A stretch of DNA of 53,266 bases, from positions 1-53,266 of IMG/VR virus record IMGVR_UViG_3300035183_000848. One strand, 5' to 3'. Positions within the stretch are counted from its first letter, which is position 1. Every line of letters begins with the position of its first letter. Source of the stretch: a virus. Below the pieces are notes generated by a model, which saw nothing but the letters and a program-made list of their open reading frames with translations, ran no database searches and was not told where the DNA came from. Made by a program: the position numbers and the translations under genes. This document shows, piece after piece, positions 1 through 8,106 of this stretch.

Positions 1-127
1 TCTTTGTAGCTAAATAACATTTAGACCTCTTTTTGTTACTAAACACTTACCATGATAACGGCTATCTCAGCCATTTGCTTGGGCCCGTTATCGACATTGC
101 ATCAGCATTGAATTGAATTGAAGGCCT
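1..127. repeat. Left copy of 127-bp terminal direct repeat (circular contig overlap)
   Basis: These bases are identical to 53140-53266 at the other end. The repeat includes the last codons of the large terminase gene and the start of the methyltransferase gene, so both genes are continuous across the join. A perfect repeat of exactly 127 bases matches the largest odd k-mer used by common de Bruijn assemblers, so it most likely marks a circular assembly and not a physical terminal repeat. Confidence 0.95.
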
Positions 128-1537
128 TGTTGACAATTGAGCTATTGCCTGGGTTGTTGCGTCGACTTGATCATCATGTAGAGCGCCTGGGAATGTGCAG
201 AGCTCCTCGATGTAGTCTCCCACCCACGGTGCTATGCTCGGGTCTGGGATAGAGACGTTTCCAGACTCAAAGCTTGGTGTGATTGCCTCGGCGCGCGCCA
301 CCTTGCTTCCCCTTGGTTTGATTGGGATTATTCCAGCAACTTCAATCCTCATCGCGGCAATGAGAGCCGGTCCGTTTGCCGTGTCCTCAATCCACTTCGC
401 GTTGGGGTGCCACTTGGCGCACAGCGCTTTGAACGCAGTCTTTTGCTCATTGAATCCCATGCGCCCACGAATTTGGTCCAATAGGTAGAACATGCCCTTC
501 TTTCTTCCCCAAACTTGGAATACGGCATAGTCGTTTTTGGCTCCATCCTTGAAAGTGAGGTCCCCCGATATGCCAATGAAGTCTAGATCGGCCGGTTGTT
601 CTACGTGGAACTTAAACCATGGCCTCTTGAAGATGGCACCCTCTGCCGGAGCTGGCCTTTGCTGCAATTGCCCAGCCGAGGCCATTGATCCCAGTATCGT
701 CTTGAATTCTTCTATTTCTTTTTTGCCAAAGCGCTCTGGCCAAAGGGGCTCTCCAGGCTCTTCGCGTGGGTCAGACCACCCAGTGGAGACTACTTGGCAT
801 TTCCTCTCTGGCTCATACTCAGCCGGAAGCATCAAATGCTCCCAATTTCCCTTGTTCAAAACATGCTGTGAGAGGTCCATCTGATGGAGTCTTTGCATGA
901 TTATAATGCGTGAAACGGTCTTTGGGTCATTGACACGCGTGGAAAATTCTTGGTCATACCAATCCAAGACCGATTGCCTAACGTTGTCTGACTCTGTCTC
1001 CATTGGTGAGTGTGGGTCGTCCACGACCAAGGTGTCTGCACCTTCACCGATGACCGATCCACCAACCGAAGCCGCCATTCTGAATCCCTTTTTGTTGTTT
1101 TCAAACTTCACCTTCTCGTTTTGGTCGTCCGAAATATTCCAAGCAATCTTGAATGTTTCCCGATACCAACCAGACAAGACCAAGGCTCTGACCTTAATTG
1201 AGTCCCGCTTTGAGAGCGAATAAGAATGCGAGGCGTAGATAAACTTATGCCCAGGTTTTTGGGTCCAGACCCAGGCCGGGAACGCCACCGACACGATCGT
1301 TGACTTTGCATGCCGTGGGGGGATGTTGATCAATAGGTTTTTTATCTGCCCCTTGTTTACCGCCTCGAGGTGCTCGCATATCGCGTCTATGTGGAAGCCT
1401 GGGACGAATGGGTGGTTTGGCTCAATGATTGGCCAAGCCAGTTGCAAGAACGATGACAGCGATGAACCCGCCTTGTAAAGCTTCTCCTCAAGCACCAGTT
1501 GCTCAAGCTCTTTGATCTCTACATCGCTCAATGCCAT
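62..1537 (-). CDS. terL: Terminase large subunit (packaging ATPase and nuclease)
   Basis: Motor that translocates DNA into the prohead and cuts the concatemer. The 491-residue length is normal for the family. The ATPase half carries a Walker A-like loop IPPRHAKST at about residues 72-80 and a Walker B strand TLVVDDPH at about 169-176. The C-terminal RNase H-fold nuclease starts near GISGDLTFKDG (about 325) and contains a late acidic pair in HDDQVDATTQA. A GAGG motif lies 7 bases before the ATG. It follows the small subunit gene by 17 bases, the usual order. The stop is TAG, which shows that TAG is read as a stop in this phage. Confidence 0.97.
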   Translation of the reverse strand: MALSDVEIKELEQLVLEEKLYKAGSSLSSFLQLAWPIIEPNHPFVPGFHIDAICEHLEAVNKGQIKNLLINIPPRHAKSTIVSVAFPAWVWTQKPGHKFIYASHSYSLSKRDSIKVRALVLSGWYRETFKIAWNISDDQNEKVKFENNKKGFRMAASVGGSVIGEGADTLVVDDPHSPMETESDNVRQSVLDWYDQEFSTRVNDPKTVSRIIIMQRLHQMDLSQHVLNKGNWEHLMLPAEYEPERKCQVVSTGWSDPREEPGEPLWPERFGKKEIEEFKTILGSMASAGQLQQRPAPAEGAIFKRPWFKFHVEQPADLDFIGISGDLTFKDGAKNDYAVFQVWGRKKGMFYLLDQIRGRMGFNEQKTAFKALCAKWHPNAKWIEDTANGPALIAAMRIEVAGIIPIKPRGSKVARAEAITPSFESGNVSIPDPSIAPWVGDYIEELCTFPGALHDDQVDATTQAIAQLSTRPSIQFNADAMSITGPSKWLR

Positions 1538-1554
1538 TGCTCGTCCTCAGCGCG

Positions 1555-2088
1555 CTATTCTTTTGCTTTTTTGATGAGTTCGTCGATTCTCGCGCGCCGC
1601 TGTTCTGGGGTCATTTGAATTGGTATTGGTCCGCCTTCTTTACCGCTAATCTCGATGTCTGACCTGTCTCTCCACTTTAACAAGTTCTTGGTCATCCAGA
1701 TGAATGCCGTAGAATTTCCCTGGGTTGGCTCATACTTCCTCTTCATGAGCACTTGCCCAGTTTTTGGGTCAATTATTGGGTTGCCATTGTCGTCAAGCAT
1801 TGGCTCTTCTGACTTCACCCGCCTGAGCTGACCTGTGGCTATCATCTTGCCCAGATTTTCATAAAAGGCGTGGAGTAATGGCTCTGCTATTTTTCTGGCG
1901 TCCATGAACTCTGGGTATTTTTCAAACCAAGTATAGATTGACTGCTTGGAGTGCCCCACTAGTGAGCCAAAGGACTCAATTGATCCGCCCTCTCTCATAT
2001 GTTGGATAAGCATCTGACAATATTCAGGTTTATAACTTGTGGGTCTTCCGCCTGGGTGTTTTGCTGTTTTTTTTTCTTTCGTGGCCAT
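1555..2088 (-). CDS. terS: Terminase small subunit
   Basis: DNA-recognition partner of the large terminase. The N-terminal part (GGRPTSYKPEY, then SIESFGSLVGHSKQSIYTWF) looks like the helix-turn-helix DNA-binding domain of small terminases in which a basic GRPT segment precedes the HTH. A charged C-terminal helix (TPEQRRARIDELIKKAKE) may contact the large subunit. I chose the ATG at 2088; a GTG 9 bases upstream is possible and neither has a clear ribosome-binding site. It lies directly upstream of the large terminase gene. Confidence 0.9.
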   Translation of the reverse strand: MATKEKKTAKHPGGRPTSYKPEYCQMLIQHMREGGSIESFGSLVGHSKQSIYTWFEKYPEFMDARKIAEPLLHAFYENLGKMIATGQLRRVKSEEPMLDDNGNPIIDPKTGQVLMKRKYEPTQGNSTAFIWMTKNLLKWRDRSDIEISGKEGGPIPIQMTPEQRRARIDELIKKAKE

Positions 2089-2126
2089 ACCTAACACTAT
2101 GACACTTGTAATTTAAAAAGCAATAA

Positions 2127-2474
2127 CTAGCAGGCGCTCTCTATGACTTCATAGGCGTTTTGAATCTGAACTTTTACAGGGTCGGCTGATCCAAGGGTTA
2201 CTGCAATTTCCAATACTCCTTGAACCACTGGTGCAAGCAATGTTGATTGGGCAGATGTTATTGAGATGGAGATTTTCCCCAGAACTGGGTTCCCTACGAT
2301 TGAGATTTGGTTCCCAGTCATTGAGAGCATCAGCTCGCTTCCGTCAATATTCTTGAAGCAAGTGGTGATCTCTGTGGCAGTGGTCAAGTCCAACGGGTCA
2401 CCCGTAACCCCATTGAGTGAAGTGAGTATCCTTACCGATAAGTTAGCTGCTGAACCTTGAATGATTTGGACCAT
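2127..2474 (-). CDS. Small virion-associated protein, beta-rich
   Basis: A 115-residue protein I do not recognise by family. It opens with MVQIIQGSAANLSVRI and is rich in alternating hydrophobic and polar residues, like small beta-sandwich tail or fibre accessory proteins (BppU-type N-terminal domains have a similar look). GGAGGAG lies just ahead of the ATG and the gene starts 4 bases after the preceding one, so the two are co-translated. Its place between fibre/adhesin genes and the terminase suggests a structural role. Confidence 0.6.
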   Translation of the reverse strand: MVQIIQGSAANLSVRILTSLNGVTGDPLDLTTATEITTCFKNIDGSELMLSMTGNQISIVGNPVLGKISISITSAQSTLLAPVVQGVLEIAVTLGSADPVKVQIQNAYEVIESAC

Positions 2475-2478
2475 TTTC

Positions 2479-2883
2479 TCACTCCTCCAATATTGCCACT
2501 AATTCGTTGTCATCTAGGGATGCTGAAAGCTTGTTGTCATCCAAGACGGCCACCAAGTCACTGCTGCTGATTCCTGGTGTTTGGTTGTTGAATATAACTG
2601 TGAAGCCCTCGCTTCCACAAGGGCGCCCATCTCCAGACAAGTAGGTGTTGTCGAGGTAGCTACCCTTGGTCACCACGAATATCCCTGTTCCATTTGGCCT
2701 ATAGAAACACGCATAGGTGTTCGTGATGGCGTCAATCAGCAACATGGGTATCGTGACTATGGGCGATGGCGTAAAGCTTCCATTTACTAGCTGGTAAACC
2801 TTTGCCGCGACATACGCCAAGTCAGGCCTGTCGTAAGTCACTTCGAATGATAAAGTGTCACCAAAATCAAACTGGTTTGCCAT
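2479..2883 (-). CDS. Small virion-associated protein with acidic C-terminal repeats
   Basis: A 134-residue protein of unknown family. The first two-thirds is beta-rich (FDFGDTLSFEVTYDRPDLAYVAAKVYQ). The C-terminus contains three short related segments, LVAVLDDNKLSASLDDNELVAILEE, each built on a (V/A)xLxDN-like unit. The start codon abuts the stop of the permuted NlpC-like gene upstream, so it belongs to the same transcription unit. A structural or fibre-accessory role is inferred from position only. Confidence 0.6.
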   Translation of the reverse strand: MANQFDFGDTLSFEVTYDRPDLAYVAAKVYQLVNGSFTPSPIVTIPMLLIDAITNTYACFYRPNGTGIFVVTKGSYLDNTYLSGDGRPCGSEGFTVIFNNQTPGISSSDLVAVLDDNKLSASLDDNELVAILEE

Positions 2884-3443
2884 TAATTGGCCTCCAGGGG
2901 ATATTTCGAGACCTTCCCTGGCGTCTTGTAAAAAGATAGCTTGAAAGCTGGGTCAGCTTTGATTTGCTGGTACATGTCCTCTGTGTCGATTGACTGTGGG
3001 TCTATGTTGTAGAAGCTCGTCTTTGGGCTCCTACTTAGAGAATAGAGCACAACCTCGTTACAGGTATAGAGGCTTCTGATAAAGTTTGGAATCTTGATCC
3101 CAAATCGAACCAAGATTCTCCGAATCCCAAGCGATATGAACTGCCAGTAGGGATAAATGAGCCCAACCAAGTCCCTTCGGGTATACTCCATGTGGCTGAA
3201 GGCCTCGTCTTCGGTGATTGCGTCGCAGGTCCAAACTTCTAACTCGCAATTTGGGTCCTCGAGGTAGCGCTTCATCTCGCCGAAGGCAACCTCAAAGTCC
3301 GTGGTCTCGATTACATAGGCCCCGCGGCTAGCGACCTCATATATCCTTGTCGAGTGGCTCCAACGGCTGTTCATCGCGCTTGAGATGGCCTTTGAAATAT
3401 CGTTGTCATGGTGCATTATAAAAACTACGTCCCCTATTTTCAT
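2883..3443 (-). CDS. Permuted NlpC/P60-like (YiiX-type) cysteine peptidase or amidase
   Basis: A 186-residue protein whose layout fits circularly permuted papain-fold enzymes. KIGDVVFIMH starts the fold, a candidate catalytic His lies in WSHSTRIYE near residue 30, and a candidate nucleophile Cys lies in the late motif LYTCNEVVLYSLS near residue 128. In this class the His precedes the Cys. Members hydrolyse amide or ester bonds in cell-wall peptides or lipids. The gene overlaps its upstream neighbour by 4 bases and sits among fibre genes near the terminase, so it may be a virion-borne or late lytic enzyme. I cannot see a signal peptide. Confidence 0.65.
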   Translation of the reverse strand: MKIGDVVFIMHHDNDISKAISSAMNSRWSHSTRIYEVASRGAYVIETTDFEVAFGEMKRYLEDPNCELEVWTCDAITEDEAFSHMEYTRRDLVGLIYPYWQFISLGIRRILVRFGIKIPNFIRSLYTCNEVVLYSLSRSPKTSFYNIDPQSIDTEDMYQQIKADPAFKLSFYKTPGKVSKYPLEAN

Positions 3444-3934
3444 AATGGGTCCCCCGCTGCTATGTATCTCGCAAAGTATTGCCTCACGGTGTCTCCGCCA
3501 GGGAAGTTCGGATCATAGGGCTGGTCCAGTATATCTACCCCGGTTATCGAGTTGAGAAGCGCCGCCGCCTCGATGAGAATTCCTAAGTTTAAAAGTTGGA
3601 CGACATCACCAAAGGCCACGATCAGAGAGGCAGCTTGGTCATCTGGAATTGAAAGTGTGTAGAGCCTAAAATGGCTAATGACATCTTTACCATGTTTGAT
3701 TCTTTGGTTGATTTGGTCCAGCAAAATCTGTTGCTGTTGCTGGACATTTAACTCAGGGGGTGAAAAACTGTTGTTCCCTGAATCAAAGGTAAAACCGATG
3801 TCAATCTGGATGTCTTGCCCTGTATAGTCCAATGCATTGTCATATTGATCGGAAATCAATGGCAAAAAGCTTGGGTCTGCCACTATCATATTGACTACAA
3901 CGCCGTTCTTAACCAAAGCATATTTGTTCGCCAT
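3440..3934 (-). CDS. Tail fibre accessory protein (hypothetical)
   Basis: A 164-residue protein that begins MANKYALVKNGVVVNMIVAD, an opening typical of small phage tail-fibre-associated proteins (a short strand pair, then a linker and a helical domain). A glutamine run (QQQQQ, near residue 75) starts the helical part. It lies directly after the polyglycine adhesin gene and overlaps the peptidase gene, so it could be a chaperone or capping protein for the adhesin. The function is inference. Confidence 0.6.
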   Translation of the reverse strand: MANKYALVKNGVVVNMIVADPSFLPLISDQYDNALDYTGQDIQIDIGFTFDSGNNSFSPPELNVQQQQQILLDQINQRIKHGKDVISHFRLYTLSIPDDQAASLIVAFGDVVQLLNLGILIEAAALLNSITGVDILDQPYDPNFPGGDTVRQYFARYIAAGDPL

Positions 3935-3935
3935 T

Positions 3936-4946
3936 TTATTCTACCCACTCAATAATTAAGTAACCGTCTGAGCCTTTTCCGCCTGTTCCGCCGTTGCCAC
4001 CGCTTCCTCCACCCAAGGCAGATACGAAAATTCCAGCTCCTCCTCCTCCGCCACCGCCGCCGCCTCCTCCACCCATTCCGTTGGTTCCGTCCGCTCCATT
4101 GGATCCAACTGTTCCATCTCCACCCTTTGCCACCGCACTACCATTTCCTCCAGCTCCACCATTTCCGCCGCCGCCGCCGCCTGGGGTCAGTGTTCCTATG
4201 ATAACATCACCGTAACCAGCGACTCCTCCTCCGCCACCACCTCCACCGCCGCCTCTGTTTGTTGCGTGGATTCCACCCGAAGCCCCTGTGCCGGCAGTTG
4301 GGTTGAACGTTGATCCAAAGGCCGTGCTACCTGGGGATACCCCGGAGTTTGAACCGCTAGCGCCATCTGCCGCTCCTCCTGTTGAAGTTCCACCATTTCC
4401 GCCGTTGCCTCCCGCAGATGGGTTTGCTCCTCCTAGCTGTCCATAGCTAACTCCAGCAGTGCCTCCGCTAATTCCGCCAGTTCCCCCAACCCCACTGCTT
4501 GTTCCCTTGGAACCAAAGGATCCTCCACCTCCAGTGGACGTTCCGGTAACTGCCCTTGAAAAAGTAATTAATGATCCAAAAGTTGTGTTCCCGCCAAAGT
4601 TACCGCTGTTTCCTGCAGTTCCGTCCGCTCCTGATGAGGCCGCTGGAACTCCTCCTATTCCCCCAGAGCCCCCTGTTCCGCCAGCTCCAATCACAATGGA
4701 ATAAGATGTCCCTGGAGTGACGGTGACAAATTGCCGATTTAACCCAGCTCCGCCTCCGCCTCCACCGCCCTTTCCACCGCCGCCGCCAGAACCAGTGGCT
4801 CCAAATCCAACATCTCCTGAGCCGCCTCCTCCACCTCCACCGCCGCCTTGAGATCCAGGTCGTCCCCAAACAACAACTTGGGTAACACCTGCTGGACAAA
4901 CCCAGGTTCCTGAACTGCTAAACACTTGCCTTGTTAATCTAGCCAT
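3936..4946 (-). CDS. Glycine-rich adhesin or fibre-tip protein
   Basis: A 336-residue protein starting MARLTRQVFSSSGTWVCPAG, followed by about 290 residues dominated by glycine (runs of 5 to 12) with serine, threonine and short hydrophobic insertions. It ends in SDGYLIIEWVE. The opening FxSSGTWxxPAGVT..VxVxGxGGGGGGG is shared by many phage and bacterial glycine-rich proteins. Polyglycine-II sandwich domains of this composition form the receptor-binding tips of the gp38 adhesins of some T-even phages. There is no signal peptide, unlike the two genes just upstream. The Gly-codon repeats produce long spurious ORFs on both strands here. Confidence 0.8.
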   Translation of the reverse strand: MARLTRQVFSSSGTWVCPAGVTQVVVWGRPGSQGGGGGGGGGSGDVGFGATGSGGGGGKGGGGGGGAGLNRQFVTVTPGTSYSIVIGAGGTGGSGGIGGVPAASSGADGTAGNSGNFGGNTTFGSLITFSRAVTGTSTGGGGSFGSKGTSSGVGGTGGISGGTAGVSYGQLGGANPSAGGNGGNGGTSTGGAADGASGSNSGVSPGSTAFGSTFNPTAGTGASGGIHATNRGGGGGGGGGGVAGYGDVIIGTLTPGGGGGGNGGAGGNGSAVAKGGDGTVGSNGADGTNGMGGGGGGGGGGGGAGIFVSALGGGSGGNGGTGGKGSDGYLIIEWVE

Positions 4947-4955
4947 TAATCAACC

Positions 4956-5474
4956 TCAATTTACAAACCACCAGTCGGTGCAATCTGAAAAAACGTGCCA
5001 GGCACCGTAGTTAGTCAGCAATGTCCTATTCGAGGACAAGCCCTCTATTCTTTCACTGGCGTGCCTTGCCAAGGTGACGTTGTTGGTTTGAAGGTTGCCC
5101 GAGATATCCTTCAGCCAAAGCTCGCGCCCACAAGTTGGGGTTGGCAAGGTCACCGTGATCGCCCCGCTTGGGTTCATCAATATTATAAAGTCTGTCGTTG
5201 TCGTGTCCACAGTAAGGTTGCCTGTAATGGTCCTCGTCGTGACATTAAGCCCACCATTTATCGTGTGGATTGCGGTGCTGGAGCTGTTCCCAATGGTGGC
5301 CTTTGAAGCTGCATTGCTTGCTATGTTGGTGTCGCCAGTGATGGTTTTTGTACCTGACCCCAAGACTTGGTTTTGGAGAGAAATAACCCCGGGAGCTGTT
5401 GCTGATGTAGGACCCCAACCTGCATGGGCATTTAAGCAGCTTAGGATAGCAAAAAAAATCGTGGCGATTTTCAT
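4956..5474 (-). CDS. Secreted fibre-like protein with signal peptide
   Basis: A 172-residue protein starting MKIATIFFAILSCLNAHA, a good Sec signal peptide with an AHA cleavage site. A fibre-like repetitive stretch follows (TKTITGDTNIASNAASKATIGNSSS, written here only in part) and then a compact C-terminal tip ending W-x-V-F-S-D-C-T-D-W-W-F-V-N, similar to the trimeric tips of phage fibres. I chose the ATG at 5474, which overlaps the upstream stop as ATGA; an in-frame GTG lies 15 bases upstream. Why a fibre-like protein should be exported is discussed in the findings. Confidence 0.8.
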   Translation of the reverse strand: MKIATIFFAILSCLNAHAGWGPTSATAPGVISLQNQVLGSGTKTITGDTNIASNAASKATIGNSSSTAIHTINGGLNVTTRTITGNLTVDTTTTDFIILMNPSGAITVTLPTPTCGRELWLKDISGNLQTNNVTLARHASERIEGLSSNRTLLTNYGAWHVFSDCTDWWFVN

Positions 5475-7078
5475 TGTCTCAACACCCATTGTACGTCAAT
5501 TAATTGCGCTGCCGAGGAACAATATACCGAAATACTTGCCCCTCCTGGGATATAGCCAGTGTCCCTTCCGGGCTCGATCAACATCCCAACGCTAGATGAA
5601 GCTGTTGTTCCTAGTGCCCATCTACAGTTTGCTGTATTGGTCGATTCAGACTCAAGGATAAAACCCGTCGCATTCGCTGGAGCAGTGATAGTTGAGGCAG
5701 AAGTTCCAACTGTAGCATTACTTGTAGCTCCGTTGGTATTCGCAGGCATTGCCGTGTTGGGTGACAATGCCACCACTGCTGCAGTGTCGGTTGTTGCAGC
5801 CGCAGTGGAGCTCGCTTTGATTGCAAGCTGGTTTGTTGGGGTTGTGGCGTCGGCTAACTTTGCTGCGTTGGCTAGGTAAATTGAGTTTGGGTTTACCGAG
5901 CTTGTTACTTGGACCACCGCCGTACCGGTCATCGCCGCGGTAGATCTAATCCTAAATTTCTGGAACCCCACGACGTTTGCCGCCCCTGTAAAGTTCGCCG
6001 TAAATGTTGAAACGGTATAAGAAGTTCCTGATTGGTGGATCCCCTGAACTGTCCAGTTGGAACCATCGGGGCTTGCCTCTGAAACTAGCGTTCCCGTCCA
6101 GGTTCCCGTTACAATCACCCTTATCGTTTCTTGCGACGCAAGGTTGAAGGTTGCAGCAGAGTTTGCAGTTGGAGTTCCGCTGATATAAATTTGACCATTG
6201 GCCACGGTCGTTGAAGTCGAAGAAGTGTCTTGAGTCGTTATATTTTGATTGGCTGGAGTATTGTCTTGAACCCCTGTAGATATACTGGTGACCCATGGAC
6301 TTGTTCCTTGCGTCACGCTTGTCGTTGGCGCACTATCAACATTTACGTGGAGGTTTGATCCCGTGCTTTGTACAACTGTGAAATTTCCGCTCCCTGCGTT
6401 GGCGGTCACAGTCCCAGAAACTGCCACTGAATCAGAGCCTGACGATAAGTTCCAGTTTCGGCTAGTGAGCCAAGGTGAAGTCCCTTGAGTTACGCTAAGG
6501 CTTGAAGGGAAGTTTGAAACACTGACGCTATCAGTTAAGTTAGATAGATTCCATGTTCGACCAGTTGTCCAAGAACCTGATTGTGTTGCAGAAACAGCTC
6601 CAGAATCCACTACGGTGTGTAAATTTGTTCCGGTTGATTGACCCACTGTAAAGGTTCCTGTACCAGCATTTGCTGTAACTGTGCCCGTCACTACTTGAGT
6701 CGCCGGGAAGTTTCCAACATTCACTGAGTCACTAGAGCTTGAGAGGTTCCAAGTTCTCCCTAATGACCACGCTCCACCTTGGTAAGCCGTCACTGAATCC
6801 GTTCCAACTCCCAAAGTCCAATTTCTGTCTCTAGGGTCGATGACGCTGCCACCAACGATTAATTGATCGGAAAGGGGCGATGCCGGGGAAGAAGAAACGG
6901 TTGCTGAGATTGAGTTCAGTACATCGACATTTAGAGATCTATTTCCCCCAATAACAGTTGAGGTTAATGGGTTTCCAGCGCCGTCTTGAAGCTTTGCGTT
7001 AACAGTGCCGAGTGGAGGAGTGTCCGCACGTGCAATGGTGGCAATCATTAAGAGGCAAAAAAATAACATTGTCCGCAT
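5471..7078 (-). CDS. Large secreted repeat fibre-like protein with signal peptide
   Basis: A 535-residue protein with an N-terminal Sec signal (MRTMLFFCLLMIATIARA, cleavage after ARA). Residues of about 80 to 290 hold at least three imperfect repeats built on the units xxWNLSxxxDSVxVxNFP, GTVTANAGxGxFTVxQSTGxNLHxxVDS and SVTQGTSPW. Then comes a Ser/Thr-rich beta region and a compact C-terminal domain containing two Cys (TANCRWALG and ISVYCSS). The pattern is that of a beta-structured fibre. It is coupled by ATGA to the next secreted protein, so the two are probably made together. Confidence 0.82.
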   Translation of the reverse strand: MRTMLFFCLLMIATIARADTPPLGTVNAKLQDGAGNPLTSTVIGGNRSLNVDVLNSISATVSSSPASPLSDQLIVGGSVIDPRDRNWTLGVGTDSVTAYQGGAWSLGRTWNLSSSSDSVNVGNFPATQVVTGTVTANAGTGTFTVGQSTGTNLHTVVDSGAVSATQSGSWTTGRTWNLSNLTDSVSVSNFPSSLSVTQGTSPWLTSRNWNLSSGSDSVAVSGTVTANAGSGNFTVVQSTGSNLHVNVDSAPTTSVTQGTSPWVTSISTGVQDNTPANQNITTQDTSSTSTTVANGQIYISGTPTANSAATFNLASQETIRVIVTGTWTGTLVSEASPDGSNWTVQGIHQSGTSYTVSTFTANFTGAANVVGFQKFRIRSTAAMTGTAVVQVTSSVNPNSIYLANAAKLADATTPTNQLAIKASSTAAATTDTAAVVALSPNTAMPANTNGATSNATVGTSASTITAPANATGFILESESTNTANCRWALGTTASSSVGMLIEPGRDTGYIPGGASISVYCSSAAQLIDVQWVLRQ

Positions 7079-7133
7079 CAGAGATCCCCCAGTTGATTTC
7101 TGACTAGAATGTTATCAGTGGTTTAATAGCAAT

Positions 7134-8105
7134 TCAAACTTCTTGATTGTTTAAGATCCAGTTTAGGACTGATTTGGGGTCTGGGAGGAAATCCTCAATC
7201 CTTGCCCCTTTTGGGAAAGTATCTACCCGATTTTCATCAAGATTGTTTGGACAATAGTTAAAAAGCCCCCAAGGTTCCCCCTTAGTTAGGTTCTTCATGT
7301 TCCATCCAAGCCTCCCCCCACGCCAGTGCAAAAGGTGGTCAGGGTGCCTTACTGTGGAGAAAAAAAGGATTTTTCCATAGCCTGCTGCCCCAAGGTGGAT
7401 GGGGCTAGAGTCATTTGTCACCAAGGTTCCAGCATATTTGCATATCCATGCAAATTCCTTGACGTTGGTAATACCTCTTATATCAAAACAACGATCGGGG
7501 TTTATCTCGACAGTGTCATTTCCAATAATGACTGGGATTAATGGGGTTTCTCTCAAGATGAGTTCAATGAGGTTATTCCACCAAGTGGCTGGGATTGTCC
7601 TAGACGGCCAAGTCTTCCCAGGGTGGATAACTACCGTCTTCTCCCTGTCGCTAATTTTATAGGGATCAAAGTTAATTTTAGAAAAAAGGTTTGTCATCTC
7701 TGTAGTCAACAATATTTCTTTATAACCATTTGGGAGCTGCATCCTCAGGGCCGAAATACTTGCGAAGTCAACTGGGTGAATCAAATTTGCGTTAAAATAT
7801 TGGTTCCTTAAGTTGCCTTGGCCATAGGTATAGAGAATGTAGTGTTTGTTGGGCTGGATTTCATCAACCGTGCGGTAAACGTTCTTAAACCCAATGTGTT
7901 TAAACAGCTCTGGAGTGTCACAGAGGATTGATATTTCACAATTCTTGAAGGTGTCCTTTGCATAAATCAACGTGGGTACTGCGCAAACTCTATCCCCCAG
8001 TCCGCCCGACACAACGAATAAAAGATTTTTTTCCACCCCATTTCCTATCGCCTTTGCTATTTGGATGGCTGGGATGTCGGACTCATGGACGTCAAATACT
8101 CCCAT
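7134..8105 (-). CDS. Glycosyltransferase family 9 (heptosyltransferase-like)
   Basis: A 323-residue protein with the GT-B layout of family 9. An N-terminal nucleotide-fold strand and glycine loop (LLFVVSGGLGDRVCAVPTL) is followed by the C-terminal sugar-nucleotide half VVIHPGKTWPSRTIP near residue 165 and LVTNDSSPIHLGAAGYG near 235. Family 9 enzymes typically transfer heptose or similar sugars to lipopolysaccharide core; in a phage the acceptor could be host surface glycan, phage DNA or a virion protein. It is one of two adjacent GT9 genes. Start ATG lies 2 bases after the stop of an AP2-like remnant. Confidence 0.88.
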   Translation of the reverse strand: MGVFDVHESDIPAIQIAKAIGNGVEKNLLFVVSGGLGDRVCAVPTLIYAKDTFKNCEISILCDTPELFKHIGFKNVYRTVDEIQPNKHYILYTYGQGNLRNQYFNANLIHPVDFASISALRMQLPNGYKEILLTTEMTNLFSKINFDPYKISDREKTVVIHPGKTWPSRTIPATWWNNLIELILRETPLIPVIIGNDTVEINPDRCFDIRGITNVKEFAWICKYAGTLVTNDSSPIHLGAAGYGKILFFSTVRHPDHLLHWRGGRLGWNMKNLTKGEPWGLFNYCPNNLDENRVDTFPKGARIEDFLPDPKSVLNWILNNQEV

Positions 8106-8106
8106 G

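Noticed and set aside
1-127. Physical direct terminal repeat of the packaged DNA
   Set aside because: Exactly 127 bases and located in coding sequence at an arbitrary point; an assembler overlap explains it better.
1010-1223. Plus-strand ORFs inside the large terminase gene
   Set aside because: Antisense shadows with no supporting signals.
3994-4899. Long Pro-rich and Arg-rich ORFs on both strands over the Gly-rich gene
   Set aside because: They are frame shadows of GGN-rich codons in the polyglycine gene and have no ribosome-binding sites or neighbour coupling.
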